From Carboxylicivirga fragile (GTDB taxonomy: Bacteria; Bacteroidota; Bacteroidia; Bacteroidales; Marinilabiliaceae): a DNA stretch of 64,000 bases. Shown here one piece after another: positions 53,304 to 63,306 of the stretch; position 1 is the first letter of the stretch; each line of letters opens with the position of its first letter. The position numbers were made by a program, and so were the translations under genes. Where the stretch lies: assembly GCA_025499625.1 (NCBI GenBank), contig JAFMVD010000003.1:97458-161457 (forward strand), read 5' to 3'. A model generated the notes under the pieces. The model had not been told where the DNA came from. It searched no databases and was given only the letters and a program-made list of their open reading frames with translations.

Positions 53304-55691
53304 ATGAAGTTTTTATATGTATTGACGATTGTTTTTATGACTACTGTGACTATGTCGGCACAAAACGAAACCATAAAATTACAAGTTGAACAACTTGTCT
53401 CTCAATTAACACTTGAAGAAAAAGTATCGCTTTGTTCGGGTCGTGATGACTGGAGTACACAGCCCATTGATCGATTAGATATTCCTTGGATATGGATGGC
53501 CGATGGTCCACACGGATTACGTCGTGCTCCGGCAACCAATAAGGCTGGTTATGGCGATCAGCATCCTGCCACTTGTTTTCCTACCGCATCAGCCTTATCA
53601 GCTACCTGGGATGTGGATTTAATTTACAAAGTTGGACAAGCTTTAGGAGAAGAGTGTCAGGCTTTAGGTGTGAATGTACTCTTAGATCCTGGGGTGAATA
53701 TTAAACGTTCTGTTTTGGGAGGCCGTAATTTTGAGTATTTCTCCGAAGACCCGATTCTATCTGGGGAATTAGGAGCTGCTTATATCAATGGAGTTCAGAG
53801 TCAGGGTGTCGGAACATCTTTAAAACATTTTGCAGCCAATAATGTGGAAACCATGCGTATGTTTATGAATTCTGATGTGGATAATCGTACGCTGCATGAA
53901 ATCTATCTTACACCCTTTGAGATTGCCGTAAAAAAAGCTCAGCCATGGACAGTGATGGCTTGTTATAATCGAGTACAAGGTGAGTATGGAACACAAAGCC
54001 CTTATCTGCTGACCAAGCTCTTAAAAGAAGAATGGGGATTTGAGGGAATTGTAATTTCTGATTGGTTTGCAGTTATTGATCGGGTAGAGGCCTTAAAAGC
54101 AGGCATGCACATTGAGATGCCACGTGTAAGTGATGTAAACGACGAAATATTACTTCAAGCCATGAAGGATGGGAAGGTTGAAGAAGAGATACTGGATAAT
54201 CTGGTAAAAGAGATTCTGACCATCGTTTTAAAAGCAAAGTCGCTTGATAAGGATAATGTTGACCAAAATGTGAAAGAGCATCATCGCTTTGCCAGAGAGG
54301 TGCATGGACAAGCCATAACCTTGCTTAAAAATGATAATAATGTATTACCATTAACCAAGAAAAAATACAAGAAAATTGCCATCATAGGTGAGTTTGCTGC
54401 CAATCCCCGTTATCAGGGCAATGGCAGTTCCGAGGTAAAGCCAACCCAGCTTGATAATGTTCTGGATATCATCGAAGAGGAATATGGGAAAGTAGTAAGG
54501 GTAAGTTATGCCCAAGGGTATAATCTAAAAGATGATAATGATTACTCGATGATTGAAGAAGCTGTGAATCTAGCAAAGGAATCGGATATTGCTTTGGTTT
54601 TTGCCGGTTTACCATTGCATTATGAATCGGAAGGTATTGATCGAAAACACATAGATATGCCTGCTGCGCATAATAAATTAATGGCAGAGGTAGCAAAGGT
54701 TCAGGGTAATACAGTAGCCGTTTTAACCAATGGTAGCGCTGTTGCTATGCCATGGATTAACGATGTGTCGACTGTTTTGGAAACTTGGCTTGGCGGGCAA
54801 GCTGGTGCGGGCGCTGTAGCTGATGTTATTTTTGGAACGGTTAATCCATCAGGTAAATTAGCTGAGAGCTTCCCAGTTAAATTAGCAGATACACCTGCGG
54901 CCTTTAATTTCCCAGGTGAGCAAGGTGAAGTACTGTATGGAGAACGCATTTTTGTAGGCTATCGTTACTACGATGAAAAACAGATTGATGCACTTTTTCC
55001 TTTTGGGCATGGCTTGTCGTACACCACATTTGAATACTCCAATTTAAAAGTGTCACAAAATGAAATTAGCGATAAGGATATTTTAAACGTAAGTGTTACC
55101 ATTAAAAACACAGGATCAGTTGCTGGTAAAGAAACAGTTCAGCTTTATGTGTCAGATGTTGCCTCTAGCTTGCAGCGTCCAGAGAAAGAGCTGAAGCGTT
55201 TTAAGAAAGTAAGTTTAAAGCCTGGCGAATCGAAACAAATTGAATTTGAATTACTGGGGCGCGATTTCTCCTATTACGATGCTAAACGAAGTATTTGGAT
55301 TGCTGAGAGTGGGGAGTTCGAATTATTAGTCGCTGCTTCGTCCAAAGATATTAGAGAAACCGCTTCAGTTCGATTAAATTCGACACAAAAAGTACCACTG
55401 ATGGTGGATGAATACACATTTGTTAAGGAGCTTTGGGATAATAAAGACACCCGTGAATTATTAAAGCAATACATGCCAAATTGGATTAATGGCTGGGTAC
55501 CCGAAGGAAAAACAATGGATGAAGCAGATATTCCTGGATTCTTTCTTGAGCATCCCTTAATCAAGTTTCCTTACATCACTCACGATGAATTAAGTCATTC
55601 AGATGTTAAAGAGCTGATTGGTAAATGTAAAGAAGTTTACTATATCCCTGAATTCAAAACTTATGAGGAAAAGGAAAATGTATCATTTTAA
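53304..55691 (+). CDS. Glycoside hydrolase family 3 enzyme with C-terminal extension (copy 2)
   Basis: A 795-residue secreted enzyme with a standard signal peptide (1-19, ending MSAQ). The barrel domain has WMADGPHGLRRA (near 63), the nucleophile Asp253 in VISDWFAV and GRNFEYFSEDP. The sandwich domain and a fibronectin-like domain follow (ETVQLYVSDVASS). About 95 further residues beyond the usual end contain MPNWINGWVPEGK and an acidic tail; their function is unknown. The GPHG variant groups it with the broad-specificity beta-glucosidases of this phylum. It is separated from copy 1 by a long hairpin. Confidence 0.93.
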   Translation: MKFLYVLTIVFMTTVTMSAQNETIKLQVEQLVSQLTLEEKVSLCSGRDDWSTQPIDRLDIPWIWMADGPHGLRRAPATNKAGYGDQHPATCFPTASALSATWDVDLIYKVGQALGEECQALGVNVLLDPGVNIKRSVLGGRNFEYFSEDPILSGELGAAYINGVQSQGVGTSLKHFAANNVETMRMFMNSDVDNRTLHEIYLTPFEIAVKKAQPWTVMACYNRVQGEYGTQSPYLLTKLLKEEWGFEGIVISDWFAVIDRVEALKAGMHIEMPRVSDVNDEILLQAMKDGKVEEEILDNLVKEILTIVLKAKSLDKDNVDQNVKEHHRFAREVHGQAITLLKNDNNVLPLTKKKYKKIAIIGEFAANPRYQGNGSSEVKPTQLDNVLDIIEEEYGKVVRVSYAQGYNLKDDNDYSMIEEAVNLAKESDIALVFAGLPLHYESEGIDRKHIDMPAAHNKLMAEVAKVQGNTVAVLTNGSAVAMPWINDVSTVLETWLGGQAGAGAVADVIFGTVNPSGKLAESFPVKLADTPAAFNFPGEQGEVLYGERIFVGYRYYDEKQIDALFPFGHGLSYTTFEYSNLKVSQNEISDKDILNVSVTIKNTGSVAGKETVQLYVSDVASSLQRPEKELKRFKKVSLKPGESKQIEFELLGRDFSYYDAKRSIWIAESGEFELLVAASSKDIRETASVRLNSTQKVPLMVDEYTFVKELWDNKDTRELLKQYMPNWINGWVPEGKTMDEADIPGFFLEHPLIKFPYITHDELSHSDVKELIGKCKEVYYIPEFKTYEEKENVSF

Positions 55692-55724
55692 CAGCTTCTC
55701 TTAAAAGTAATTAAAGATTTTACA

Positions 55725-55759
55725 ATGGGGTGGTAAATTAGATTTATTATCCCATTTTT
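55725..55759 (+). terminator. Stem-loop terminator after GH3 copy 2
   Basis: A 14-bp stem with three or four G-T pairs (ATGGGGTGGTAAAT with ATTTATTATCCCAT), a 3-nt loop and a T run (55755-55759). It is a textbook intrinsic terminator shape, 33 bp behind the gene. Confidence 0.75.
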
Positions 55760-55788
55760 GTCTTAGAGATAACCTTAATGATTATATT

Positions 55789-57972
55789 ATGAATAAGTAT
55801 TTAATAGCATTTGCTGTATATGCAAGCGTTGCGTGTGCTAATGTGTTTGGTCAAGACATAGACCAGGAGATTGAAAGTAAGATCGAAGTTATTTTGAATC
55901 GGCTTACACTCGAAGAAAAAGTCAAGATGTGTCATGCTCAATCAAAATTCAGCTCGGCAGGAGTGGAGCGTTTGGGTATTCCTGAAATTTGGATGTCGGA
56001 TGGGCCGCACGGTGTAAGAGCAGAAATAGAATGGGATAGTTGGAATTACGCTGGCTGGACCAATGACTCATGTACTGCATTTCCGGCCTTAACATGTTTG
56101 GCAGCCACTTTTAATCCAGAATTATCATATAAGTATGGACTTGCTGTTGGTGAGGAGGCTCGCTATCGTAAAAAAGATATACTACTCGGACCAGGCGTCA
56201 ATATTTATCGAACACCACTTAATGGACGTAACTTCGAATACATGGGTGAGGATCCACACCTGGCATCTGTTATGTGTGTGCCTTATATTAAAGGGGTTCA
56301 AACCAATGGTGTTGCAGCCTGCGTAAAGCATTATGTGTTGAATAATCAGGAAGTGTGGCGTTCGCATATTAATGTGCAATTAAGCGACAGAGCCTTACAC
56401 GAGATTTATCTGCCGGCTTTTAAAGCGGCAGTAGAAGAGGGTGATGTATGGTCAATAATGGGTGCTTACAATAAATACAATGGTCAGCATACCAGTCATC
56501 ACGACGTATTAATTAATGATATTCTCAAGGGCGATTGGGGCTTTGATGGTGTTGTTGTTACCGATTGGGGAAGTGCGCACGATACAAAAGAAGCTGCTTT
56601 AAATGGCTTAGATATTGAGATGGGTACCGGTACTGATGGTTTGACATCGTCAACTGAAAATGCCTACGATTATTACTATCTGGCAAAGCCATTTCTTGAA
56701 ATGATAAAAAGTGGTGAGATTGATGAAAGTGTTGTGGATGATAAGGTACGTCGCATTCTTCGATTGATGTACCGTACAAATATGGATACTAAACGACCAC
56801 ATGGGCGAAAAGGTAACAAAGAGCATTTTGATGTGGCACGCGAAGTAGCACAGGAAGGTATTGTGTTATTAAAGAATCATAAGGCATTTTTTCCATTAGA
56901 TGCAGAGACGACAAAAACCATTGCTGTTATTGGTGAAAATGCGACTCGCATGATGACTTTAGGTGGTGGTTCATCGGAATTAAAAACAATACATGAAATT
57001 TCTCCTTTGGAAGGTATTCAAAAGCAGTTCTCGAAAGCTAACATTATACACTCTATGGGTTATGCCTCCGGGGCATCAGCTTATGGTCGTGTCATTCCAT
57101 CTAAACTAAATGCAAATAAACTAAAAAAAGAAGCTGTTGAGGTTGCTAAACAAGCTGATATTGTTCTGTTTGTAGGAGGTTTGAATAAAAATCATGAGCA
57201 GGATTGCGAGAATGGTGATCGCTTAGGGTTAAATCTACCCTTTGGGCAAGATGAATTGCTGGATGAAATTATGGCAGTTAATAAAAATACCGCAGTTATT
57301 CTTGTGAGTGGTAATGCGGTAGCCATGCCTTGGCAAAATAAAGCAAAAGCTATTGTGCAGGCCTGGTATTTGGGCAGTGAAACAGGGCATGCACTGGCTG
57401 ATGTTATTTCGGGTGATGTTAACCCTTCTGGTAAGTTACCTTTTACATTTCCAGTAAAGTTGGAAGATAACGGTGCGCATGCCTTCGATGAGTTATCGTA
57501 CCCTGGAGATGGTAATGACCAAGTTTACAAAGAAGATATCTTAGTAGGCTATCGTTGGCACGATACTAAGAAAATTAAACCATTGTACGAATTTGGTTTC
57601 GGCCTGTCATATTCGTCATTTTCTATTTCAGGTGCTTCTTCTGATCAAAAAGCTTATAAGGCAGGTGATGTAATTAAGGTAGATGTAGAAATTAAGAATA
57701 CGTCCAAGGTGTTGGGTGCAGAAGTTGTTCAGGTATACGTTCATGATGAAGATGCATCACTTATGCGACCAGAAAAAGAGCTTAAAGCTTTCACTAAAGT
57801 TAAGCTGGAAGGTGGAGAAACTCAAACTGTTCAGCTCGAAATTCCTGCCAGCGCATTGGCATTTTATGATGAGAAGATAAATGATTGGAATTTAGAGACT
57901 GGTAAATACTCGCTAATGATTGGGACATCATCACGTGATATCAAAGAGACTATTGAGATTGAGATAAAGTAA
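55789..57972 (+). CDS. Glycoside hydrolase family 3 beta-glucosidase (copy 3)
   Basis: A 727-residue secreted enzyme with a signal peptide (1-22, ending NVFGQ). It has WMSDGPHGVRAE (near 65), GRNFEYMGEDPHLA and the nucleophile Asp259 in VVTDWGSAHD. The sandwich domain follows, and a fibronectin-like domain near 625-700 (EVVQVYVHDEDAS). It lacks the C-terminal extension of copy 2. Three GH3 enzymes in one locus suggest different linkages (beta-1,3, beta-1,6, beta-1,4) or chain lengths. Its start is 30 bp after the terminator of the preceding gene, and a very strong terminator follows it. Confidence 0.94.
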   Translation: MNKYLIAFAVYASVACANVFGQDIDQEIESKIEVILNRLTLEEKVKMCHAQSKFSSAGVERLGIPEIWMSDGPHGVRAEIEWDSWNYAGWTNDSCTAFPALTCLAATFNPELSYKYGLAVGEEARYRKKDILLGPGVNIYRTPLNGRNFEYMGEDPHLASVMCVPYIKGVQTNGVAACVKHYVLNNQEVWRSHINVQLSDRALHEIYLPAFKAAVEEGDVWSIMGAYNKYNGQHTSHHDVLINDILKGDWGFDGVVVTDWGSAHDTKEAALNGLDIEMGTGTDGLTSSTENAYDYYYLAKPFLEMIKSGEIDESVVDDKVRRILRLMYRTNMDTKRPHGRKGNKEHFDVAREVAQEGIVLLKNHKAFFPLDAETTKTIAVIGENATRMMTLGGGSSELKTIHEISPLEGIQKQFSKANIIHSMGYASGASAYGRVIPSKLNANKLKKEAVEVAKQADIVLFVGGLNKNHEQDCENGDRLGLNLPFGQDELLDEIMAVNKNTAVILVSGNAVAMPWQNKAKAIVQAWYLGSETGHALADVISGDVNPSGKLPFTFPVKLEDNGAHAFDELSYPGDGNDQVYKEDILVGYRWHDTKKIKPLYEFGFGLSYSSFSISGASSDQKAYKAGDVIKVDVEIKNTSKVLGAEVVQVYVHDEDASLMRPEKELKAFTKVKLEGGETQTVQLEIPASALAFYDEKINDWNLETGKYSLMIGTSSRDIKETIEIEIK

Positions 57973-58004
57973 ATAGTCTTTTCATAATAATTAAGTGTTT
58001 TAAG

Positions 58005-58046
58005 GGAGCGGCTCTTTATTACGGTTTTGTAGTAAAGAGCCGCTCC
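58005..58046 (+). terminator. Very strong stem-loop at the end of the GH genes
   Basis: A perfect 14-bp stem (GGAGCGGCTCTTTA with its complement), extended by four more pairs, with a 6-nt loop. It lies 32 bp behind the last GH3 stop. It has no long T run, but its strength and place mark the end of the enzyme operon. Confidence 0.85.
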
Positions 58047-58074
58047 TATAAATTTAATAAGTGCTGAGTTTTTA

Positions 58075-58082
58075 TATTTTTG
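58075..58082 (+). promoter_or_regulatory. Bacteroidota-type -7 promoter element
   Basis: TATTTTTG followed by CA matches the TAnnTTTG consensus. It lies between the strong terminator and the DUF418 gene, 127 bp ahead of its start, so this gene probably has its own promoter. Confidence 0.45.
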
Positions 58083-58209
58083 CATTAGATAAACCTAAAT
58101 TTTATACCGTTACTAATCAAAAGTGCTTTTAGTGCGTTTCACTTCTAAAGCCCCTTTGATTATGTGTCGGCATAATACTAGAGTATTTTAACTTTTTATA
58201 GTATTACAT

Positions 58210-59406
58210 ATGAATGAGTCTAAACCGACTACTATGGGCAAGAGCAGAATTGTTGTTGTTGACGCATTGCGCGGATTTGCCCTGGTAGGTATTTTACTGC
58301 TTCATGCTTTGGAGCATTTCGATTTCTTTTGGCCAGCCACTTACAATCCAGCTGTATTATCAGGCCTTGATAAAATAATTCACGACGTAACCTTCTTCAT
58401 CTTTGCTGGGAAATCATATGCGATTTTTTCTGTCTTATTTGGCTTTAGTTTCTACATTCAAATGCGCAATCAGGAATTGAAAGGCATTGATTTCAGAGGT
58501 CGTTTTGCGTGGCGCTTGGTTCTACTGTTAGTTTTGGGCTATTTACATACGCTTATTTACATGGGTGATATTCTAATGATATATGCCATCATGGGATTAC
58601 CATTAATACTATTTTACAAAGTACCTACTCGATTTTTAGTTTTGGTAGCAGCGCTTTTATTATTACATGTAACACGTTTATACGAGTTGGTCTACAGTTT
58701 CATCGATACTGATTTCACTATTCAGCGCGACTGGGGCGATTGGACCCGGGCATCCAATACCTTTGGTGGTGGAACTTTCTGGGAAGTGGTGAAGCATAAT
58801 ACCTCCTTTGCTATCATTACCAAAATTAAATGGACGGTTGCTTCCGCACGAGTATATCAATTGTTTGGTTTATTTGTAGTTGGCATGCTACTCGGACGGA
58901 CTGGCTACTTCGAGAATCTCGAGTCGAACAAGCGTAAGATTTGGAAGAATTTTTTCATTGGTTTTATAGGGATGGTGCTTTTCCAGTTTGTACAAAAAGG
59001 ATTAGTGAATTGGATAACTATAAATGATACGCAGAAATCTTTAATAACTGAATTGGCTGGTATTTTCACCAATATGTCGATGTTAGTAATGTGGATAAAT
59101 GGTTTTATCTTGCTTTACTTGCGTTTTAAGAAAGCTCAAATATTCGAAAACTTATCATTGTATGGTAAAATGAGTTTGACCAGTTATGTTACGCAACCAT
59201 TAATTGGCGTTCCACTTTTTTATGGCTACGGTTTTGGTTTGTATCAATACCTTGGCAATACACTTAGCTTCTTATATGCGGTGGTATTTTTGCTATTGCA
59301 ATTAATGTTCTGCAAAGTTTGGTTTAAGTATTATACATACGGACCTCTTGAGTGGTTGTGGCGTGCACTGACCTATTTCAATTTTAATTTAAAAATGAAG
59401 CGATAA
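58210..59406 (+). CDS. DUF418-family membrane protein
   Basis: A 398-residue inner-membrane protein with about ten hydrophobic segments. The N-terminal motif VVDALRGFALVGILLLHA and the C-terminal YGPLEWLWRALTY are typical of DUF418 (YeiB-like) proteins, which are related to acyltransferase-3-type membrane proteins. The function is unknown; relatives may transport or modify lipids or sugars. It is transcribed with the PUL direction but lies between its own promoter and terminator. A link to glycan use is inferred from position only. Confidence 0.85.
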   Translation: MNESKPTTMGKSRIVVVDALRGFALVGILLLHALEHFDFFWPATYNPAVLSGLDKIIHDVTFFIFAGKSYAIFSVLFGFSFYIQMRNQELKGIDFRGRFAWRLVLLLVLGYLHTLIYMGDILMIYAIMGLPLILFYKVPTRFLVLVAALLLLHVTRLYELVYSFIDTDFTIQRDWGDWTRASNTFGGGTFWEVVKHNTSFAIITKIKWTVASARVYQLFGLFVVGMLLGRTGYFENLESNKRKIWKNFFIGFIGMVLFQFVQKGLVNWITINDTQKSLITELAGIFTNMSMLVMWINGFILLYLRFKKAQIFENLSLYGKMSLTSYVTQPLIGVPLFYGYGFGLYQYLGNTLSFLYAVVFLLLQLMFCKVWFKYYTYGPLEWLWRALTYFNFNLKMKR

Positions 59407-59414
59407 TAAAAGCT

Positions 59415-59459
59415 AAGGAACGGTTCTCTAAAAATGATAGTCATAATGAACCGTTCTTT
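59415..59459 (+). terminator. Stem-loop terminator after the DUF418 gene
   Basis: A 12-bp stem (AAGGAACGGTTC with GAACCGTTCTTT, one G-T pair), with a loop of about 21 nt and a T-rich tail (tatgtttt). It lies 9 bp behind the stop codon. Confidence 0.7.
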
Positions 59460-59528
59460 ATGTTTTGCAAATTATTCTTAACTTACTTTTTTATTGTTGA
59501 AATTCAATTACTATTATAGCTACGCATA

Positions 59529-62366
59529 ATGAAGTACACTTTTCTACTATTTCTACTTCTTATTACTATTTCAATGCAATCCATTGGTTTGGAAGAAGGT
59601 GTACCTTTCGTGAGTAATTACGCGGAGCGTGACTATGGCGTATCCAATAACAATTTCCAGATAGTTCAAGATCATAGGGGTATCCTTTATTTTGCCAATG
59701 AGTTTGGTATTTTGGAATTTGACGGGCAAACATGGAAGATGATTCAGGTAGCCACGAACCGTTCTAACATTAAATCCTTGGCCTTCAATTCTGATAATCG
59801 CTTGTTTGTAGGAGCTCAAGGCGATTTTGGTTTTATTGATAGTGATTCTGTTTCGAATATACTTTTTCACTCTCTTCTAGATAAAGTTTCTCAGGAACAT
59901 CGTGATTTTAACGATGTATGGAATATCGTTGTTCTGGATGGTAAAACAATTTTTCAAAGTTGGAAAGCGCTTTACATCTACGAAAATGATGAGATCAAGG
60001 TAATAAAAACAGATAAACGTATCAATCGCTTATTCAAGGTATACAATCAGCCTATTATACATGATAGGGAAGGATTATTTGTGTTGAACAATGATCGCCT
60101 TGACCTTTTATGTAGTCTCGACGACTTGGGTGATGTGGATGTACGTTTTGTTTTACCAATCAATAAAAGGGATTACTTAATTGGCACCTACGAGCAAGGT
60201 TTATTTATTTGGGATGGGCAAGCATTGCAAGCTTTTCCAATGGATAATCGCTTTAATTTCAACCAGGTTAATGTTACGAGTGGTCATCTTAGGATCGATG
60301 GAGATTACATCATAGGAACAATGCATTCGGGCGTGTTTGTTATGGAACAATCCGGTAAGGTTAAAATGAACCTATCAAAAAAGAATGGTCTACAGAATGA
60401 TGAAATAAGGGCAGTTTTTTCGGATAGAGATAATAACTTGTGGGTGGCCAATAAATTAGGGATCGACTTCATTGAACTATCTACTCCTTTACGTCAGCTT
60501 AAACCAAATGCCGATGAGCCAATCGGGGTTTATTCAGCAGCCCAATACCAGAATGATATTGTATTGGCAACTCACAATGGTTTGATTGCAAAGGATTTTA
60601 ATGCTGACAATAGTACTTATCGGATGTTGCAAACGCCTTCTGAAATTAACTGGAGCGTAACAAATGTTAATTCTAATTTGATAGTGGCTCATTCAAAGGG
60701 ATTTTCACAGATAAGAGGAGAGAATTCATCCATTTTATATGATGGAGATGGGGCTTGGGCCATCAAACAGTTAATGAATAAATCGGATCATTGGATAGGT
60801 GGTACATACACAGGTTTGGTGCTTTTTAGGGATGTGGAAGGAAGCTTGATTTTTCAGAATAAAATTGAAGGATTTGATGAATCAAGTCGCGTGATAGCCA
60901 TTGATGAAACTGATAATATTTGGGTTGCCCATGGTTATAAGGGCATCTATCGTATTCAGCTTTCTTCAAAAATGGAGAACGTTAAGGACATCACCTTCTA
61001 CAATTCGGAGAAAGGTTTACCATCATCCATTTACAACAACGTTTTCAAGGTTTGGGGAGAAGTCGTTTTTGGAACACAACAAGGTATATTTAAATACGAT
61101 GCAAGTACTGATTTGATGATTAAGCATCAAAAACTAACAGATCTGTTAGGTGATGGTCATTGTAAAATGTTGGCCGAAGATCCGAAAGGAAACATCTGGT
61201 TTGTGATAGGAGAACAGTCGGGTGTGTTGCGACGGCATAATAATGGTAGTTTCTCCATTGAAACCAATCCCTTTAATAAGCTTAATGGTTTTTATATTCC
61301 GGGATTCGAAAATTTTAAAAGCCTCGATAATGGCATCACAATAATTGGTATTAAAGATGGCGTTGTAATTTATGATGCCAATCAACATTATAAAAGCAAT
61401 AAGAACATCAATGTGCTATTGAGAAGTGTTGTAACAAGCACACGTAATCGGATTATCTATGATGATAATGTACCTAGCCTTTGCAATAAACGGAATGATG
61501 AGGTGGTTGAACTGCCCTTTGTTGACAATGATTTAGTGTTCACTTTTTCTTCGGGATTTTACGAAAACATTGATGATATTGAATACCAATTTTATCTGCA
61601 AGGATTTGATGATGATTGGTCCGAATGGAGAGATGTTCAATACAAGGAATACACCAACCTGCGTGAAGGAGAATATGTTTTTCGTTTAAAAGCAATGAAT
61701 GTATATGGCGTTGAGAGCGATGAACTCACTTATCGATTTACCATATTAGCACCTTGGTATCGCACTATTTATGCATTTATTGGCTATTTATTAATTATCG
61801 TATTAGTCTTTTATGTGGTATTGACCATACGTAATAAAAAGGTGAAAGCAGAGAAAAAAAGGTACATAGAGAAACAGGAAAGAATAAGGAAAATTGAACG
61901 CGCCAATTTTATTGAAGCAAAGTTAAAGGATGAACTGGAGATAAAAAACAAGGAACTTTCTGCCGCTGCTACAAAAGTGATATACAAGAATGAGAAGTTA
62001 AATGAGTTAAAAGAAAAACTCGTTGTTATTATGGCCTTTGCTTCTGATAAAGTTGAAAAGAAACTTAAGACCTTATTGGCTTTTATCGAGAGTGAGATTG
62101 AGGATGACGACTGGGAAGATTTTGAATTACGCTTCGATCAGGCACATAATAATTTCATAAAGAATTTAAAAGAAGAGTTTCCTAATCTCACCCCAAAGGA
62201 TCTAAAAATTTGCGCTTACCTTAAAATGAATATGAGCAGTAAGGAGATTGCACACCTTCTTAACTTATCTGTGCGTGGTGTAGAAAATGCTCGTTATCGT
62301 GTACGAAAAAGAATGGGGTTGGAATCATCAGTTAATATTACCGAGTGGTTGTTAATGCGCAAATAA
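59529..62366 (+). CDS. One-component membrane regulator: propeller, Y_Y_Y, LuxR-type HTH (copy 2)
   Basis: A 945-residue paralogue of the regulator at 37945. It has a signal peptide (1-20), propeller repeats over about 640 residues, a triple-tyrosine-type domain (about 655-735, with YQFYLQGFDDDWSEW) and one membrane helix (about 742-762). Coiled coil and a LuxR-type HTH follow (LTPKDLKICAYLKMNMSSKE, about 887-932). There is no kinase. The pair shares phrases such as KIEGFDESSR/KIKGFNESAR. It lies at the far end of the PUL behind a terminator, so it may be expressed independently and sense another glycan or fine-tune the same one. Confidence 0.88.
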   Translation: MKYTFLLFLLLITISMQSIGLEEGVPFVSNYAERDYGVSNNNFQIVQDHRGILYFANEFGILEFDGQTWKMIQVATNRSNIKSLAFNSDNRLFVGAQGDFGFIDSDSVSNILFHSLLDKVSQEHRDFNDVWNIVVLDGKTIFQSWKALYIYENDEIKVIKTDKRINRLFKVYNQPIIHDREGLFVLNNDRLDLLCSLDDLGDVDVRFVLPINKRDYLIGTYEQGLFIWDGQALQAFPMDNRFNFNQVNVTSGHLRIDGDYIIGTMHSGVFVMEQSGKVKMNLSKKNGLQNDEIRAVFSDRDNNLWVANKLGIDFIELSTPLRQLKPNADEPIGVYSAAQYQNDIVLATHNGLIAKDFNADNSTYRMLQTPSEINWSVTNVNSNLIVAHSKGFSQIRGENSSILYDGDGAWAIKQLMNKSDHWIGGTYTGLVLFRDVEGSLIFQNKIEGFDESSRVIAIDETDNIWVAHGYKGIYRIQLSSKMENVKDITFYNSEKGLPSSIYNNVFKVWGEVVFGTQQGIFKYDASTDLMIKHQKLTDLLGDGHCKMLAEDPKGNIWFVIGEQSGVLRRHNNGSFSIETNPFNKLNGFYIPGFENFKSLDNGITIIGIKDGVVIYDANQHYKSNKNINVLLRSVVTSTRNRIIYDDNVPSLCNKRNDEVVELPFVDNDLVFTFSSGFYENIDDIEYQFYLQGFDDDWSEWRDVQYKEYTNLREGEYVFRLKAMNVYGVESDELTYRFTILAPWYRTIYAFIGYLLIIVLVFYVVLTIRNKKVKAEKKRYIEKQERIRKIERANFIEAKLKDELEIKNKELSAAATKVIYKNEKLNELKEKLVVIMAFASDKVEKKLKTLLAFIESEIEDDDWEDFELRFDQAHNNFIKNLKEEFPNLTPKDLKICAYLKMNMSSKEIAHLLNLSVRGVENARYRVRKRMGLESSVNITEWLLMRK

Positions 62367-62534
62367 TTAATTAAACCAGCTGAAATTCTGATGAGGTGTT
62401 ATGGGGGATAGTTGTTAGAAAATCCTATCTTAATCCCTTTGAAACAAACTTTGATACGAAAATTAGCGACCCAAAATCACGTCAGGTTTCTATCGAATAG
62501 TACGGTGAATCAAGACTCATATATCTTTTAAAAG

Positions 62535-63029
62535 ATGACAAATATTAATGACACAATTTGGAAAGGTACTCCGTTTTTTAAAGCTTACTTACTTAATAGC
62601 ATAAGGTCATTTATTTATAATCTTGTTTTTTTGGCTATTATTTACTTATCCTTTGAATTTGTTTCAATCCAAGAGGATATTGAGATAATACCATGGGTTT
62701 TACCTGTTGTTTTAATAATTACAGTAGGTCAAAGTGTCTTTTTATTCACCATGAGGATGCTAGAGTTTAAAAATATAAAGTACACAATAACGAAAGATTT
62801 TTTAAAAATAGAGAGAGGAATATTTAATGTCAGCACAAAACTGATAAAAATAGAGCAAATTCAGTTTGTAGAAACAAAAAAGGGATTTATTAATAAGTTT
62901 TTTGATGTAACTACTATAAAGTTTTATTGTGGAAAGGATGTTAAAGATAGTGATGGAGATGTGAGAAAGACATTTGATGAATTTGAATCAATAATAAGTT
63001 CTAGTGAAGTATTAAAAATATTTGAATAA
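62535..63029 (+). CDS. Bacterial PH-domain membrane protein
   Basis: A 164-residue protein with two membrane helices (about 22-45 and 50-72) and a C-terminal bacterial PH-like domain (YdbS/bPH2 type, about 78-150). It has the strand pattern IKYTITKDFLKIERGIF and LIKIEQIQFVETKKGF, characteristic of that domain. The function of this family is poorly known; some members act in stress or membrane homeostasis. It is a single gene 168 bp behind the regulator, with no clear operon partner. Confidence 0.75.
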   Translation: MTNINDTIWKGTPFFKAYLLNSIRSFIYNLVFLAIIYLSFEFVSIQEDIEIIPWVLPVVLIITVGQSVFLFTMRMLEFKNIKYTITKDFLKIERGIFNVSTKLIKIEQIQFVETKKGFINKFFDVTTIKFYCGKDVKDSDGDVRKTFDEFESIISSSEVLKIFE

Positions 63030-63306
63030 TAATGAAACTGCTGCCAGTAAGCTGTAATAAAGCATAGCAGGCGCTGGCCTTTAAAGTCGATTTGAATTAC
63101 TCCCACCTTAAATTCAGTAATGGTTATTGACATTGCCTAGCCATAATTATCAAATTTCTATATCAGTTATTTCGGATTTAAATTGGTATAAAAACAGTTG
63201 CAAAAGCCTCAATTTTCACTTGATCTGTCTAACTAATCTCACCCACTTTTAAGAGGATTATAGGGGTGAAAACTACCATCCATAAATTTCCTCTGCTGTT
63301 TTTTTG

